Shown here in pieces: positions 48,605 through 57,663 of a DNA stretch of 64,000 nucleotides; the first letter of the stretch is position 1, and each line of letters begins with the position of its first letter. The notes under the pieces were generated by a model. The model was not told the DNA's origin. It saw nothing but the letters and a program-made list of their open reading frames with translations, and made no database searches. A program made the translations under genes and the position numbers. Origin of the DNA: Cerrena zonata (Eukaryota; Basidiomycota; Agaricomycetes; Polyporales; Cerrenaceae); assembly GCA_038087015.1 (NCBI GenBank), contig JASBNA010000052.1:248001-312000 (forward strand). The letters are read 5' to 3'.

Positions 48605-49669
48605 CTAACCACTCTTGACTATGTGATCGACATCGGGGCCAATTGAGCCCCAAAAGCTATTAGGGTCGGAATATTTTGGCTTCCAGCCAATAGCATAAGC
48701 ATTATCGGCTCTGGATCTGGCATTGGTTCCCCATAAATAAGGACCGAAATCAAAAGAGGTATACTTGACAACGTCTTCGGGATCAGCATGACTGACTTCG
48801 TCGGATTCAATCAAGTTTCTCTTTTTTAGCTCTTGGGCAACAACCTTGGATACCTCGGCCCAGGTATGCTCAATTGCACTTGCTCTGGTGGTAACACTGC
48901 CTTCGTCTTTCAATATATAAGCACCAAAGTAGTATCCTTTCTTACCAGTTGGTAAAGACTTGTCACCGGTGATCAATTTGGATAGAAGAAGATAATACAA
49001 ATCACCCAAATCCTTGATGTGTACATGACTCCAAATATAATTACCATTATAAACACTGAAAGCTTTACCTCTTTTCAAGCAAGCATTTATCAACATAGGG
49101 ATTTGAATAGAGATAATCTTATCATAACCATCACTCAATCCAAAGATGGTAGATGGCGAAATGATCACCGTCTTGACTTTTGGATTATGTTCTTCTATAT
49201 CCAAAACCAATTTATCAACTGGTCTATGGGGCTGTTTTTCTGGTAATTTGTTAATCTCGTCAATATCCTTAACATCGGAATAGATCTTCGTAGTGGCATT
49301 CTTATCTGCCGAAAGGTCATCCCCAATGACTGAGGTACCCGAGGTGTGAATCAAAATCGTTGGTCTATCAATCTTGATCAAGGTATCGTGTAAAACTTGG
49401 GCATGAGGGACATTGTCAACGTCTGCGGTGTTAATAATAACATCATTTTTCAAAATTTGTTCTTTGAATAATTCAGTATCATCAAGAGTTCCAATTACAG
49501 TTGAAACCTGATGATTGGTTGCTTTAAGAAGCTTTTCGGATTTGGCTTCATTACGAACTAAAGCCGTGATGTTGAATTTTCTCCCTTCTTTATTGTTCAA
49601 CAATTGATACAAGGCTTCACCGCCAATGTACCCGGTGGCACCAGTGATAAATACGGTTTCAAATGACAT
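48605..49669 (-). CDS. Atypical short-chain dehydrogenase/NAD(P)-binding epimerase-like protein
   Basis: 354 residues. The Rossmann motif TGATGYIGG is at residues 10-18, followed by ALVRNEAKSEKLL and DVIINTADVDNV, then HTSGTS, where a Tyr is expected in the classical active site but is not in YxxxK form. This is the NmrA-like/'atypical SDR' group that includes many fungal proteins of unknown substrate (redox sensing or small-molecule reduction). The C-terminal third (DKSLPTGKKGYYFGAY) is typical of the fungal branch. Substrate cannot be predicted. Confidence 0.82.
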   Translation of the reverse strand: MSFETVFITGATGYIGGEALYQLLNNKEGRKFNITALVRNEAKSEKLLKATNHQVSTVIGTLDDTELFKEQILKNDVIINTADVDNVPHAQVLHDTLIKIDRPTILIHTSGTSVIGDDLSADKNATTKIYSDVKDIDEINKLPEKQPHRPVDKLVLDIEEHNPKVKTVIISPSTIFGLSDGYDKIISIQIPMLINACLKRGKAFSVYNGNYIWSHVHIKDLGDLYYLLLSKLITGDKSLPTGKKGYYFGAYILKDEGSVTTRASAIEHTWAEVSKVVAQELKKRNLIESDEVSHADPEDVVKYTSFDFGPYLWGTNARSRADNAYAIGWKPKYSDPNSFWGSIGPDVDHIVKSG

Positions 49670-49982
49670 TATTGAATTGTCTTGATAATATTATTAAAAA
49701 GGATAGTTGGTTATATTTATACTCTCCCAAGTTTCTTAAGTATTCTTTCGGTTTTCGCAACTTCCCAAAGCTGAAAGCAACCTTTTAATAAAAATCTCGC
49801 AATGCCCGTTTGTTTTGCAAACTTTAACCTTATTGGTGATTATTGAAACTTACTGGCAGTATAACAGCAATTGGATAAACGAGTGTAAAACGAAATAGAG
49901 TAAGCTTATATTAGTATCTAGTTGAATCGATTAGAAAAGAGAATTGAAAAGTATAACGAAATTATATGAGTGAAAATAAAAT
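49670..49982. other. Intergenic region between SDR and FRE genes
   Basis: 313 bp, AT-rich, promoter of the SDR gene and 3' end of the ferric reductase. Nothing distinct found. Confidence 0.4.
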
Positions 49983-52253
49983 CTAAGCCCAGACTTGTAA
50001 TTGTTCAAAGAAGTCTAATCTTTTGCCATCCGGATTATTCAAATTTTGAACAACACTGTATCGCAAATCATCAACCATTACTGGGTGTCCACATGTTACG
50101 AAAGCAACTGATCCATTGGATTCTTCAACTTCTTGTTTAACAAGTTCTTCCATATCTGGACGACCTTCCTTGAATTGAATATGTGATAATTCTGCTTTGA
50201 TTTGGTTGACAACTCTAATTTGTAAATCAGCTTGATCTTCGCTTTCGTCATCACTAGAACCAAAATGTTTCTTTTCTTCGTTGTATTTAATATCAGTAGT
50301 CTTGAATTCTAATCCTAATTCTTTTCTTTCTTCATCTTTGATTTCATTAATCTCCGCATCAGATGATCTTGGTTCATTGGTGATAATTGGAAGTCTATAG
50401 TTGAATTCTTCAATACAATTGAATAAATTTGGCTTTGTAACGTAGATGGTGGTTTCAATTTTGGTATCTTTTAAAGCGATTAGTTCTTCATAAAACCAGT
50501 ATAAAGATTTATATTCTCTAACAATCCAAGTAAGTTTAAGATGTTGCTTTGAATTTTCACGAGAACGACGTGCTAAATCAACAATTTCAGAATAAATACC
50601 TGGAATACCGTTACCACCAGCAACAAAGTTAGCAGTGTCATAAGTTTTAGCTGGTGTGGCTTCACCGTATGGACCTTCTAATGCAACTCTGATTTTGGTG
50701 GTTTTACCTGGATGGGTAGATAAGTATTGATATAAACCATGAGTTACACCACCTTTGACTTTACAATAAAGAACGATATTATCACCTCTAACTTTAGAAT
50801 CAGTGAAAGTGAAAGGATGAGATTGCCAAAAACAAGATGGTCTTAAGAAATGAATGAAAGCATGACCTCCAGGGACTGATTTCCAATATTTTGGTTTTGG
50901 AACTATAACTTTCAAAGTTTCATCAGCTAATAGGATAACTTCAGATTTAGGAAATCCAAACCAAAATAATCTACCAACTCTAACGGCACGATCAAAACAC
51001 CAAACTGCAACAACTGAATAAACAATCCAAACGTAACCTAACTCTTCAACGTGAATCCAAGCACCACCAATAAATAAAGCAGCCATAATTATATGAACTA
51101 ATAAAAAAATTTCATACCATGCTCTTCTTAATAAAAGCATACCTTGAACCATGATAATACCACCAGCAACCGTGGCGATAGTACCCCATACGAGAAATGT
51201 TTCTTTCATTTCAGCAGCATAGTAGCCACGTAATAAATAAAGATGAGTGAAACAAGAAGCATGAACCACTACTAACAAGAATATAACTCTTGCAACCCAT
51301 CTATGATAGCAAATAAATGTGGCGAAATCCCATCTAGTCAACCATTGTAGGAAATTATTACGACCAGCGAATAAAATTAATAAAGGCATGTTCAAAGTAG
51401 CTGTAATACCAGTTCTATCAGCGATATAACGAGCTATGGCTTGGCCTTTGGTTGCAAAAACTGGATCATTCTCAATATATTTAATGTTTGCTCCAGAAAC
51501 CGCAATAGTTAAAGCAAGGAAACCAAAAAGGATTAAAGACTCTAATCTTGAAGGAACTAAGAAATCAAAAACTTTGAAGAATACTTGTTCTTGAGTCTTT
51601 TTTCTTCTGATAAAAGCTGGTAAACTAATGTATTTTCTATAGGTATTTGATATTGGGCCAGTAAATTTACCAACAATTTTGGGAAATAAAACTTTCGACC
51701 AATTTGCAATAATAGCCAACACAAACACAAGAGCGAAATACTCGGTTAAGGCAAGACCGTAGTATAAAGAGTTATCATAATTACCCAAGAATTGATCATA
51801 AGCTCTAAAGTACAAAGCAGTTGTTGAATCATTCAATTTGATTGGAACATTAACTGGCACCGAAATATTATAATTTTCAATTTCGCTTGGAAGTTTAGCA
51901 TATTTAGTATAATTTTGCAAAGAATCTTTATAATCTTGAACAGTACAAGAAAGATTATAAGTAGCACCCATTTTATTAATATCATCAACAACATCCTTAG
52001 TTATTTGATTTTTTACGTTAAGACAACCGGCAAAAGTAGCCCTTGCATTATCGTTTTGACAAATACAAGCGTAAGTAGCATAATAGTCCGTTGATGGTTC
52101 ACAGAAAATACCAACTGAGCTTATATATAAATTACAAGCATAAATAGCAGATTTGGAAGAACCATACTTCTCGTATGGAGCTCCTTTTTTAGCATGAACT
52201 AAAGGATTTCCAAAAATGCAAAGAAATAATAAAATCCAACGAATTCCAATCAT
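49983..52253 (-). CDS. Ferric reductase, CFL/FRE10-like
   Basis: 756 residues. A signal peptide (~1-21) is followed by a Cys-containing extracellular domain (~25-160; CICQNDNAR, N-glycosylation sites). Then comes the ferric-reductase membrane core with heme histidines (YHRWVARVIFLLVVVHASCFTH and LVHIIMAALFIGGAWIH, ~330-405), FAD motif HPFTFTD (~479-485), FEGPYGE-type NADPH entry (LEGPYGEAT) and VAGGNGIPGIYSE (~541-553). The last cytosolic part, with an acidic insert (SSDDESEDQ), ends FVTCGHPVMVDDLRYSV, the terminal NADPH-binding strand. It reduces Fe3+ (or Cu2+) at the cell surface, supplying Fet3. Frame intact, unlike the reductase at 45-47 kb. Confidence 0.93.
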   Translation of the reverse strand: MIGIRWILLFLCIFGNPLVHAKKGAPYEKYGSSKSAIYACNLYISSVGIFCEPSTDYYATYACICQNDNARATFAGCLNVKNQITKDVVDDINKMGATYNLSCTVQDYKDSLQNYTKYAKLPSEIENYNISVPVNVPIKLNDSTTALYFRAYDQFLGNYDNSLYYGLALTEYFALVFVLAIIANWSKVLFPKIVGKFTGPISNTYRKYISLPAFIRRKKTQEQVFFKVFDFLVPSRLESLILFGFLALTIAVSGANIKYIENDPVFATKGQAIARYIADRTGITATLNMPLLILFAGRNNFLQWLTRWDFATFICYHRWVARVIFLLVVVHASCFTHLYLLRGYYAAEMKETFLVWGTIATVAGGIIMVQGMLLLRRAWYEIFLLVHIIMAALFIGGAWIHVEELGYVWIVYSVVAVWCFDRAVRVGRLFWFGFPKSEVILLADETLKVIVPKPKYWKSVPGGHAFIHFLRPSCFWQSHPFTFTDSKVRGDNIVLYCKVKGGVTHGLYQYLSTHPGKTTKIRVALEGPYGEATPAKTYDTANFVAGGNGIPGIYSEIVDLARRSRENSKQHLKLTWIVREYKSLYWFYEELIALKDTKIETTIYVTKPNLFNCIEEFNYRLPIITNEPRSSDAEINEIKDEERKELGLEFKTTDIKYNEEKKHFGSSDDESEDQADLQIRVVNQIKAELSHIQFKEGRPDMEELVKQEVEESNGSVAFVTCGHPVMVDDLRYSVVQNLNNPDGKRLDFFEQLQVWA

Positions 52254-52899
52254 CTTGTGCTTGTTGAAGAAAAATCAAGCACCATGGACAATCAGGAGAA
52301 TACTCTCTGGTTATATACAATGTTTTTTTTTTAAATAATTTCGCTAATATAAAGCAAGACAGGGGAAGAAAGTTTAAATTAATTCCAATTAAGTAAACTA
52401 ACATGCTGCATGAATAAGGTGAATGAATTACGATTAGGTAGGTGAAGGGGGTAAGACAAAAGGCAGATTTGAATCAAAAGGGCCAGGCGTAAAAATGACT
52501 TCGAAAAGGCAAAACAAAGAAATAGGAAAGATTCATCTAAAAGTAAAAGAAATACTACTTGAAATGTAACATCGGCTGAAAAGTTAGAACTCAAACCTAA
52601 CTAGAACTTGGATAACGGTTATGATTTTAGCTAATTTCTTCTCAAAGCCGTTCAAACTTCAGTCAATTTTGACAAAAAAAGCTACAACACCTCACTTGCT
52701 AATGACTCGATCAGCAACCAGAGCCAATGATTATTGTTTGTTTTCGTAATCTTACTATTGTTCAAACTTTGGTTAATTTTTCAATACAAAGGCATTGACT
52801 GATTTTATCAGATTAATCAAATTTGCGGCATAATTTTTTTGTCTTTGTAACTGCTGATTTTTTTGATAAAAATTTTTCAACATTACGAGGCCTTTCTGA

Positions 52900-52996
52900 C
52901 AGCCCGTTCCCACATCAGAATGCCATGTCTGACATTACCTTGACACATCATACATATCTTGGCATCAGGGGATGGTTTATGTGGGAGTGGGGGCTG
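52900..52996. repeat. Imperfect inverted repeat
   Basis: CAGCCCGTTCCCACAT (52900-52915) and ATGTGGGAGTGGGGGCTG (52979-52996) are near reverse complements, about 15 of 18 positions with one gap, spaced 64 bp apart. They could form a long stem-loop. Confidence 0.55.
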
Positions 52997-53025
52997 TTTA
53001 GTTCGAATTTGGAGGACTAGATTAC

Positions 53026-53235
53026 TCAAATTAAAGGATTATGTCTAATCTCATAACCAGGTCTGGCATAATACCACAAGCTAATTACACCTATAGCCAA
53101 TGGAAGTGAATACAAATCTTGTTGAGCTTCTTTTTCGACGGTAAATAACGGTGTAGCTTGGTTAATTTGTTTGTAGTTGCGGTTACGAATCTTCGTAGTT
53201 CCACCTTTTCCAGTTGGATTTACCTTGATTTGAAA
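53026..53235 (-). pseudogene. Orphan coding-like exon or gene relic, C-terminal part
   Basis: A stop-free run of 69 codons ends in TGA at 53026-53028. It has no ATG, and a TAA lies directly upstream. The peptide looks protein-like: NPTGKGGTTKIRNRNYKQIN, then VEKEAQQDLYSLP and a hydrophobic stretch LAIGVISLWYYARPGYEI, ending RHNPLI. It resembles the tail of a small single-span (perhaps mitochondrial) protein. I found no convincing branch site or 5' exon upstream. Could be a relic or chance; unidentified. Confidence 0.3.
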
Positions 53236-54248
53236 TTACACAATACGCTTACATTGTTGATCTTGTTGCTACTTCACCTTTATTTGTCTTTACATCTGAC
53301 AATTTCCAATGTCCGATCCGAGGTGCCGACTCAAATGCCTTTTACACTCTCTCATTATATGATGATGTGGTCCTATTCCTCTTTCTAAAGTCGCTCGGAT
53401 AAAGGGTTATCAGATTAATCTAGGGCCTGCCATTCCATTTTTTATTATTTGACTAAAACCGGGCGAGGCAGAAAGAATTGACATATAGCCAATCACGTCA
53501 AAGTTTGACAGTATACGTCAAGTGAAAATTTTCTTGCGCATACTTTAGACCTTATGCTGGCCGTTCGAACTGGCACCAGTCTAAAAAATATGTATGAAAC
53601 GGAGAGGAGTACATGGTTTAAGCCAATTATCGTTGAACGCATTTGATTTCATCCGGTAGAAGAATCGCCTATTTCAATTCCCATAGGCCGTCCACTATGG
53701 GGTTCACTAATTAAATTTCGGTGATTGGCTAAATACAGAATGGGCCCTTGATTGTTTGATATGTCACCCTGATCACTAAGTATACGAATTATCAGTATTG
53801 ACAAAGTTTGTAGAACGGTTGAGATGGTCCAATCGTCTTAGCTTAATGATTCTTACTACGCATCAATGAGTATCGCTAGTCTTATTGGCTCTTAACTTCC
53901 TCTAAACACCTACTATACATTAGGGTAATTGGTAATGCAGGTTATATTCTGCCCTTTTACAGTTTATTGGTTAGTACTTAAGGTTTTGGCACCTGGCTCA
54001 TCAATGAAGGATTGGTTTAATTGATAACAAATCATTGAAAGAATTAGAATAAGCAACGGCTTATACTGATGCTTATAAAATCACCTATTGGAACCAATTA
54101 AATTAAGCCACCTACTAAGTAAAAGACTAAATAATCCTGGATACTAAATGATTATTAGTCAGTAAATCAAAGGTACTAAATCTCCAGATTGAACTCTAGG
54201 TAAAGCAAAGTGCTCAGTGGACAGTGTGAAGGTCACTTGTTGTTACTC

Positions 54249-54332
54249 ATTTTCACAGATACTTATTTCCACTGATACTTATTTCTACCGATACTTATTT
54301 TTCCTGATACTTATTTTCACTGATACTTACTG
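54249..54332. repeat. ~16-bp tandem repeat (TTTCCACTGATACTTA), ~5 copies
   Basis: TTTCACAGATACTTA, TTTCCACTGATACTTA, TTTCTACCGATACTTA, TTTTTCCTGATACTTA and TTTTCACTGATACTTA follow each other. It shares the TACTTA core with the array at 6.0-6.1 kb. Confidence 0.85.
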
Positions 54333-54635
54333 GTGCTTGCCGATAGTCACTACTTACTGATCAAATCAATAATCAATGCATCTAAAGACTTAGCAGTAGC
54401 ATCTAAGAAAGATCCAGTATAATTGTATTGAGACTGTATCAATAGTGGGAGTTTAAGTTATGTTATTGTCACACAAATATTGAATTATCAGTATTAATGT
54501 TTGTAACGGGTTACAGTATCAATCAAAAGTATTGACTTATTCATCCACATACATAATCAAGCATCAACTTGTTAAGCTATAATCAAGCATCGAATGGGTG
54601 AACATAATCAAAATTAAAGATAGATACTCAAGTAT

Positions 54636-54643
54636 ATAAATTT
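54636..54643 (+). promoter_or_regulatory. TATA box with a gene-like leader downstream
   Basis: TATATAAA is followed by ~90 bp of A/C-rich, G-poor sequence resembling a yeast 5' leader and then ATG at 54733. Inferred from composition only. Confidence 0.35.
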
Positions 54644-54732
54644 TCACTCATCAAACCCTACCAAGACCTATCAACTAAAAAATATTTCAATTCAAACACC
54701 TAATCATCCTCCTACTTCATCTTCCTCTCATC

Positions 54733-54861
54733 ATGACCACGGGGGTTTTACTTTCTTATCAGTTCACTGCCTCTCCTCCCCCTCTTCTTTGTAGGACCCC
54801 GGTGTTGCCCTTTTTCTTAGGTAATCCTCTTAAACAAAACTCACCGTTTGTCCTTCAATAA
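54733..54861 (+). CDS. Possible 42-residue small ORF
   Basis: ATG at 54733 opens a 42-codon frame ending TAA at 54859-54861; the peptide is Pro/Leu-rich (TASPPPLLCRTPVLP). A second short ORF (54880-54954) starts MEFLLVLSLACL. The only support is the TATA box and leader-like sequence upstream; it may be the start of a non-coding transcript instead. Confidence 0.2.
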   Translation: MTTGVLLSYQFTASPPPLLCRTPVLPFFLGNPLKQNSPFVLQ

Positions 54862-55759
54862 TAACAATTCATCAACTCAATGGAATTTTTACTTGTCCTA
54901 AGCTTGGCTTGCTTGTCGTCATTTTATAACAACGGAATAACAGTACAAACATAAAAAAAAAAAAAAATTGGCTGTGCGAATGAAAAATTTCAACCTTTAG
55001 CTTTTTTTTTTAGTAAACTTCTATTATCTTACGTTGACTTAAGTTTTTCTATTTTTACGCTTGTGAGCATCTGTCTTGATGAGCCATTGTTTGGTAGATT
55101 CAATCAGGGTATTGCGATGAAGGGTGGGGATATTCTCCATTAGATTCTCCCCCGGATCTTTTATTCCTGTATACTCCATCAAGGGAAAAAGTCCGGGACT
55201 ATCATTTTGTTTGCAGCATTTTTTTTTTTGGCCTCACAAGATGAAACCAGATTGAATAATTGAAGATAAGATTAGATTGGAATATCGATTATCCCTTCTG
55301 CTTGTATCTCTAGGTAAGGTTTGCCGGCTGCAGAAAACGTTGGCTAAAGCTGCCCGCGCCTGGGCCTGTGATTTCTGTATTGATTGAAGATAAGCAGGAA
55401 TTCATTATTGCAAATTTTAGTCTTGGCTGCACAATTTGATGGATTTTTATGTGCCTCCATGTTGGTTTGACGTTTTATTAGTACTATGATTAAACAAAAC
55501 ACCACAACAATTCCATAACCAAAAAGAAAAAAGAAAAAAATCACAAACCCAGCCTAGACTGGTCTTTTTCTATTCTTATTCTAACAAGGGATGTAGTTGC
55601 CTTCTTTTGAAACACATCAATGGTCAGCCGGGGGCAATCTAAGCCTGTAATAAAGGATGGAGATAGTATAAGATTCTCTTAATATCCAATAATCTAGCGA
55701 ATTGGCGAATTTGTCTTTTTTCAGCTTTTATTTTCACTTACATCTAAGAATAATATCAA

Positions 55760-57145
55760 ATGTTCTCTAAGCAAGATAAGTATCTGTACGAAAATGGAGA
55801 TTCTGAATCACAGGAATCCCAAAAGACTTTTTGTGAAATCAGAGATGTTGATATTGATTGTGGATATGCTTGGGTGATTTGTTTCGCTGCAGTGTTGATA
55901 TATTTTAATTCCTGGGGGTTGAATAGTGGGTTTGCAGTATACTTTAATGAATATGAAAATTCTCATAATTATTTCAAAGATGCGAGGGATGGAGACTTTA
56001 GTTGGGTTGGTGGTTTAAGTTTTGGTATTGGATTAATCTTAACTCCATTGATTAATTATATTCAATGTAAATGGGGCACTAGTTTCACCATTTTTGTTGG
56101 TGCCTTACTTCAATTTTTAGCCAGTCTATTAGCTAGTTTTTCAAATAAAATTTGGCAACTTTATTTGACTCAAGGTGTATTACAAGGTTTTGGTCTTTCA
56201 TTTGTTTCAATTCCTGCTTTCACCATTATTCCTCAATTTTTCATTAAGCATAAATTTTTTGCTTCCGGTCTTGCTTCTGGTGGTGCTGGATTAGGAGGAG
56301 TTTTCTATAATCTTTCAATGCAACTGATAACAGAAAGTAAAGGAGTTGAATGGGCTTTACGATCTCAAGCAATTATTTCATTTGTTCTTTTGATGATTGC
56401 AGTTCTTTTAATCAGAGGTAGAACCGTTAACGATAAACCAACTTTAAAGTTAATTGATATCGAACTCATAAAATGTCCTGAATTCTATCTATTAACTTTT
56501 TTTTCAATCACTTGTATGCTTGGTTATGTGATTGTTTTATTCAAGTTAGCCCATTATGCAACTTCAATGGGGTTCTCAAAAAGACAAGCAACATTGGTGT
56601 CTGCAGTTGCTCAGATTGGGAATATTTTTGGAAGACCTTTAGTTGGATACCTCGGTGATAAGTTTGGTTCTATAACAACAAATTGTGTAGTGTACTTGAT
56701 TGCTGGAATTTTAGCCTTAGCCATGTGGATTCCAGCTCAAAACTATGCAACTGTTATTGTATTTGCTATATTAGAAGGTCTGATTATGGGTTGTATCTTT
56801 GGTTTTATGGGTGTTAAAAATAGACTTATTTATTGGATTCCAATTGGTGCCGCTTCTCTATTCTCTCCCATCATCAGTGATTTACTAACCGATGTCACTA
56901 AATCAGATGACTATACCTATTGCTCTGTCTTTACCGGTTGTTGTTTTCTTGCTTGTAGTTTTGCCTTATTCCTTTTACGAGGATGTGTCAATCAAGCTTT
57001 AACCAATGACTCAGTTAAAGTTGAGGATATAGAAAAAGGTGTCTTTAAGGATTCAGAAAAAGGTGAAGCTTTAAATCAAAAACACCCAAATCCTATCATC
57101 AACTATATCCTTCAATGTTTTTCAGTCAAGGAAATCAAAGTATGA
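55760..57145 (+). CDS. MFS monocarboxylate-transporter-like protein, MCH type
   Basis: 461 residues, 12 predicted helices. The cytosolic N-terminus leads into DIDCGYAWVICFAAVLIYFN (~30-49), matching the MCT/MCH family start (D-G-G-x-G-W-V). SGLASGGAGLGGVFYN (~173-188) is the family's helix 5 motif, and FGRPLVGYLGDKFG (~291-304) the loop 8-9 motif. Yeast Mch1-5 and Esbp6 belong here; Mch5 carries riboflavin, and the others do not move classical monocarboxylates. Start ATG 55760. The closest yeast member cannot be settled from sequence alone. Confidence 0.88.
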   Translation: MFSKQDKYLYENGDSESQESQKTFCEIRDVDIDCGYAWVICFAAVLIYFNSWGLNSGFAVYFNEYENSHNYFKDARDGDFSWVGGLSFGIGLILTPLINYIQCKWGTSFTIFVGALLQFLASLLASFSNKIWQLYLTQGVLQGFGLSFVSIPAFTIIPQFFIKHKFFASGLASGGAGLGGVFYNLSMQLITESKGVEWALRSQAIISFVLLMIAVLLIRGRTVNDKPTLKLIDIELIKCPEFYLLTFFSITCMLGYVIVLFKLAHYATSMGFSKRQATLVSAVAQIGNIFGRPLVGYLGDKFGSITTNCVVYLIAGILALAMWIPAQNYATVIVFAILEGLIMGCIFGFMGVKNRLIYWIPIGAASLFSPIISDLLTDVTKSDDYTYCSVFTGCCFLACSFALFLLRGCVNQALTNDSVKVEDIEKGVFKDSEKGEALNQKHPNPIINYILQCFSVKEIKV

Positions 57146-57663
57146 TTTCCTTTCTTTAATTTGGGTTGGTTCTTGTTCCTGGGTAATTAGTTCACTTCAG
57201 TTCTTCAAATTATTGTTAATCCATTAATATGATCTTTTGCGTCTTTCTTTTATAACTCTCTCACGACATTCTTATGCAGCCTAATGAATAGCAATACGTA
57301 CACTAATACCATGTAAGCAAAACCAAAGAATATAATTTACAAGGTTTATTGAATCCTTTTGGTGGGGGGTTTCAAAGTATTTAAATTATTGATAGTTTGA
57401 AAGCAAATTCCATTTGAATGCGAAAAAAAAAAAAGCCTTACAATAAATCCTCAATCAGATACTCCAATGTATTTAGAACAATCATGGTGCTATGTCTAGT
57501 GACTATAGCCCGGACCCATGACCTTAGTGAAAGATTAAACGTGTTAAGCATTGGAAATGCTCTATTTTATTTTGAAAAGAAGCACTATACTTCAAAAAAA
57601 AAAATTGTATCTTTTAAAATATATACTAAATAAATAACTACTTATACACGATATGGTACTAGA
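57146..57663. other. Convergent 3' region, MCH-type gene and P-type ATPase
   Basis: 518 bp, AT-rich, with short A/T homopolymers. A 71-codon plus-strand frame (57418-57633) opens with a run of Lys from A-rich sequence and looks non-coding. Nothing else found. Confidence 0.45.

Larger units (their letters stand above)
52254..55759. other. 3.5-kb gene desert
   Basis: No ordinary gene. It contains a coding-like minus-strand exon without a start codon (53026-53235), an imperfect inverted repeat (52900-52996), a TACTTA-rich repeat (54249-54332), and a TATATAAA box (54636-54643) with very short ORFs downstream (54733, 54880). Pyrimidine-rich and CCGG-containing segments at 54.7-55.6 kb may be upstream control sequence for the MCH-type gene. 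Most of the rest is AT-rich without structure that I can see. Confidence 0.5.
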
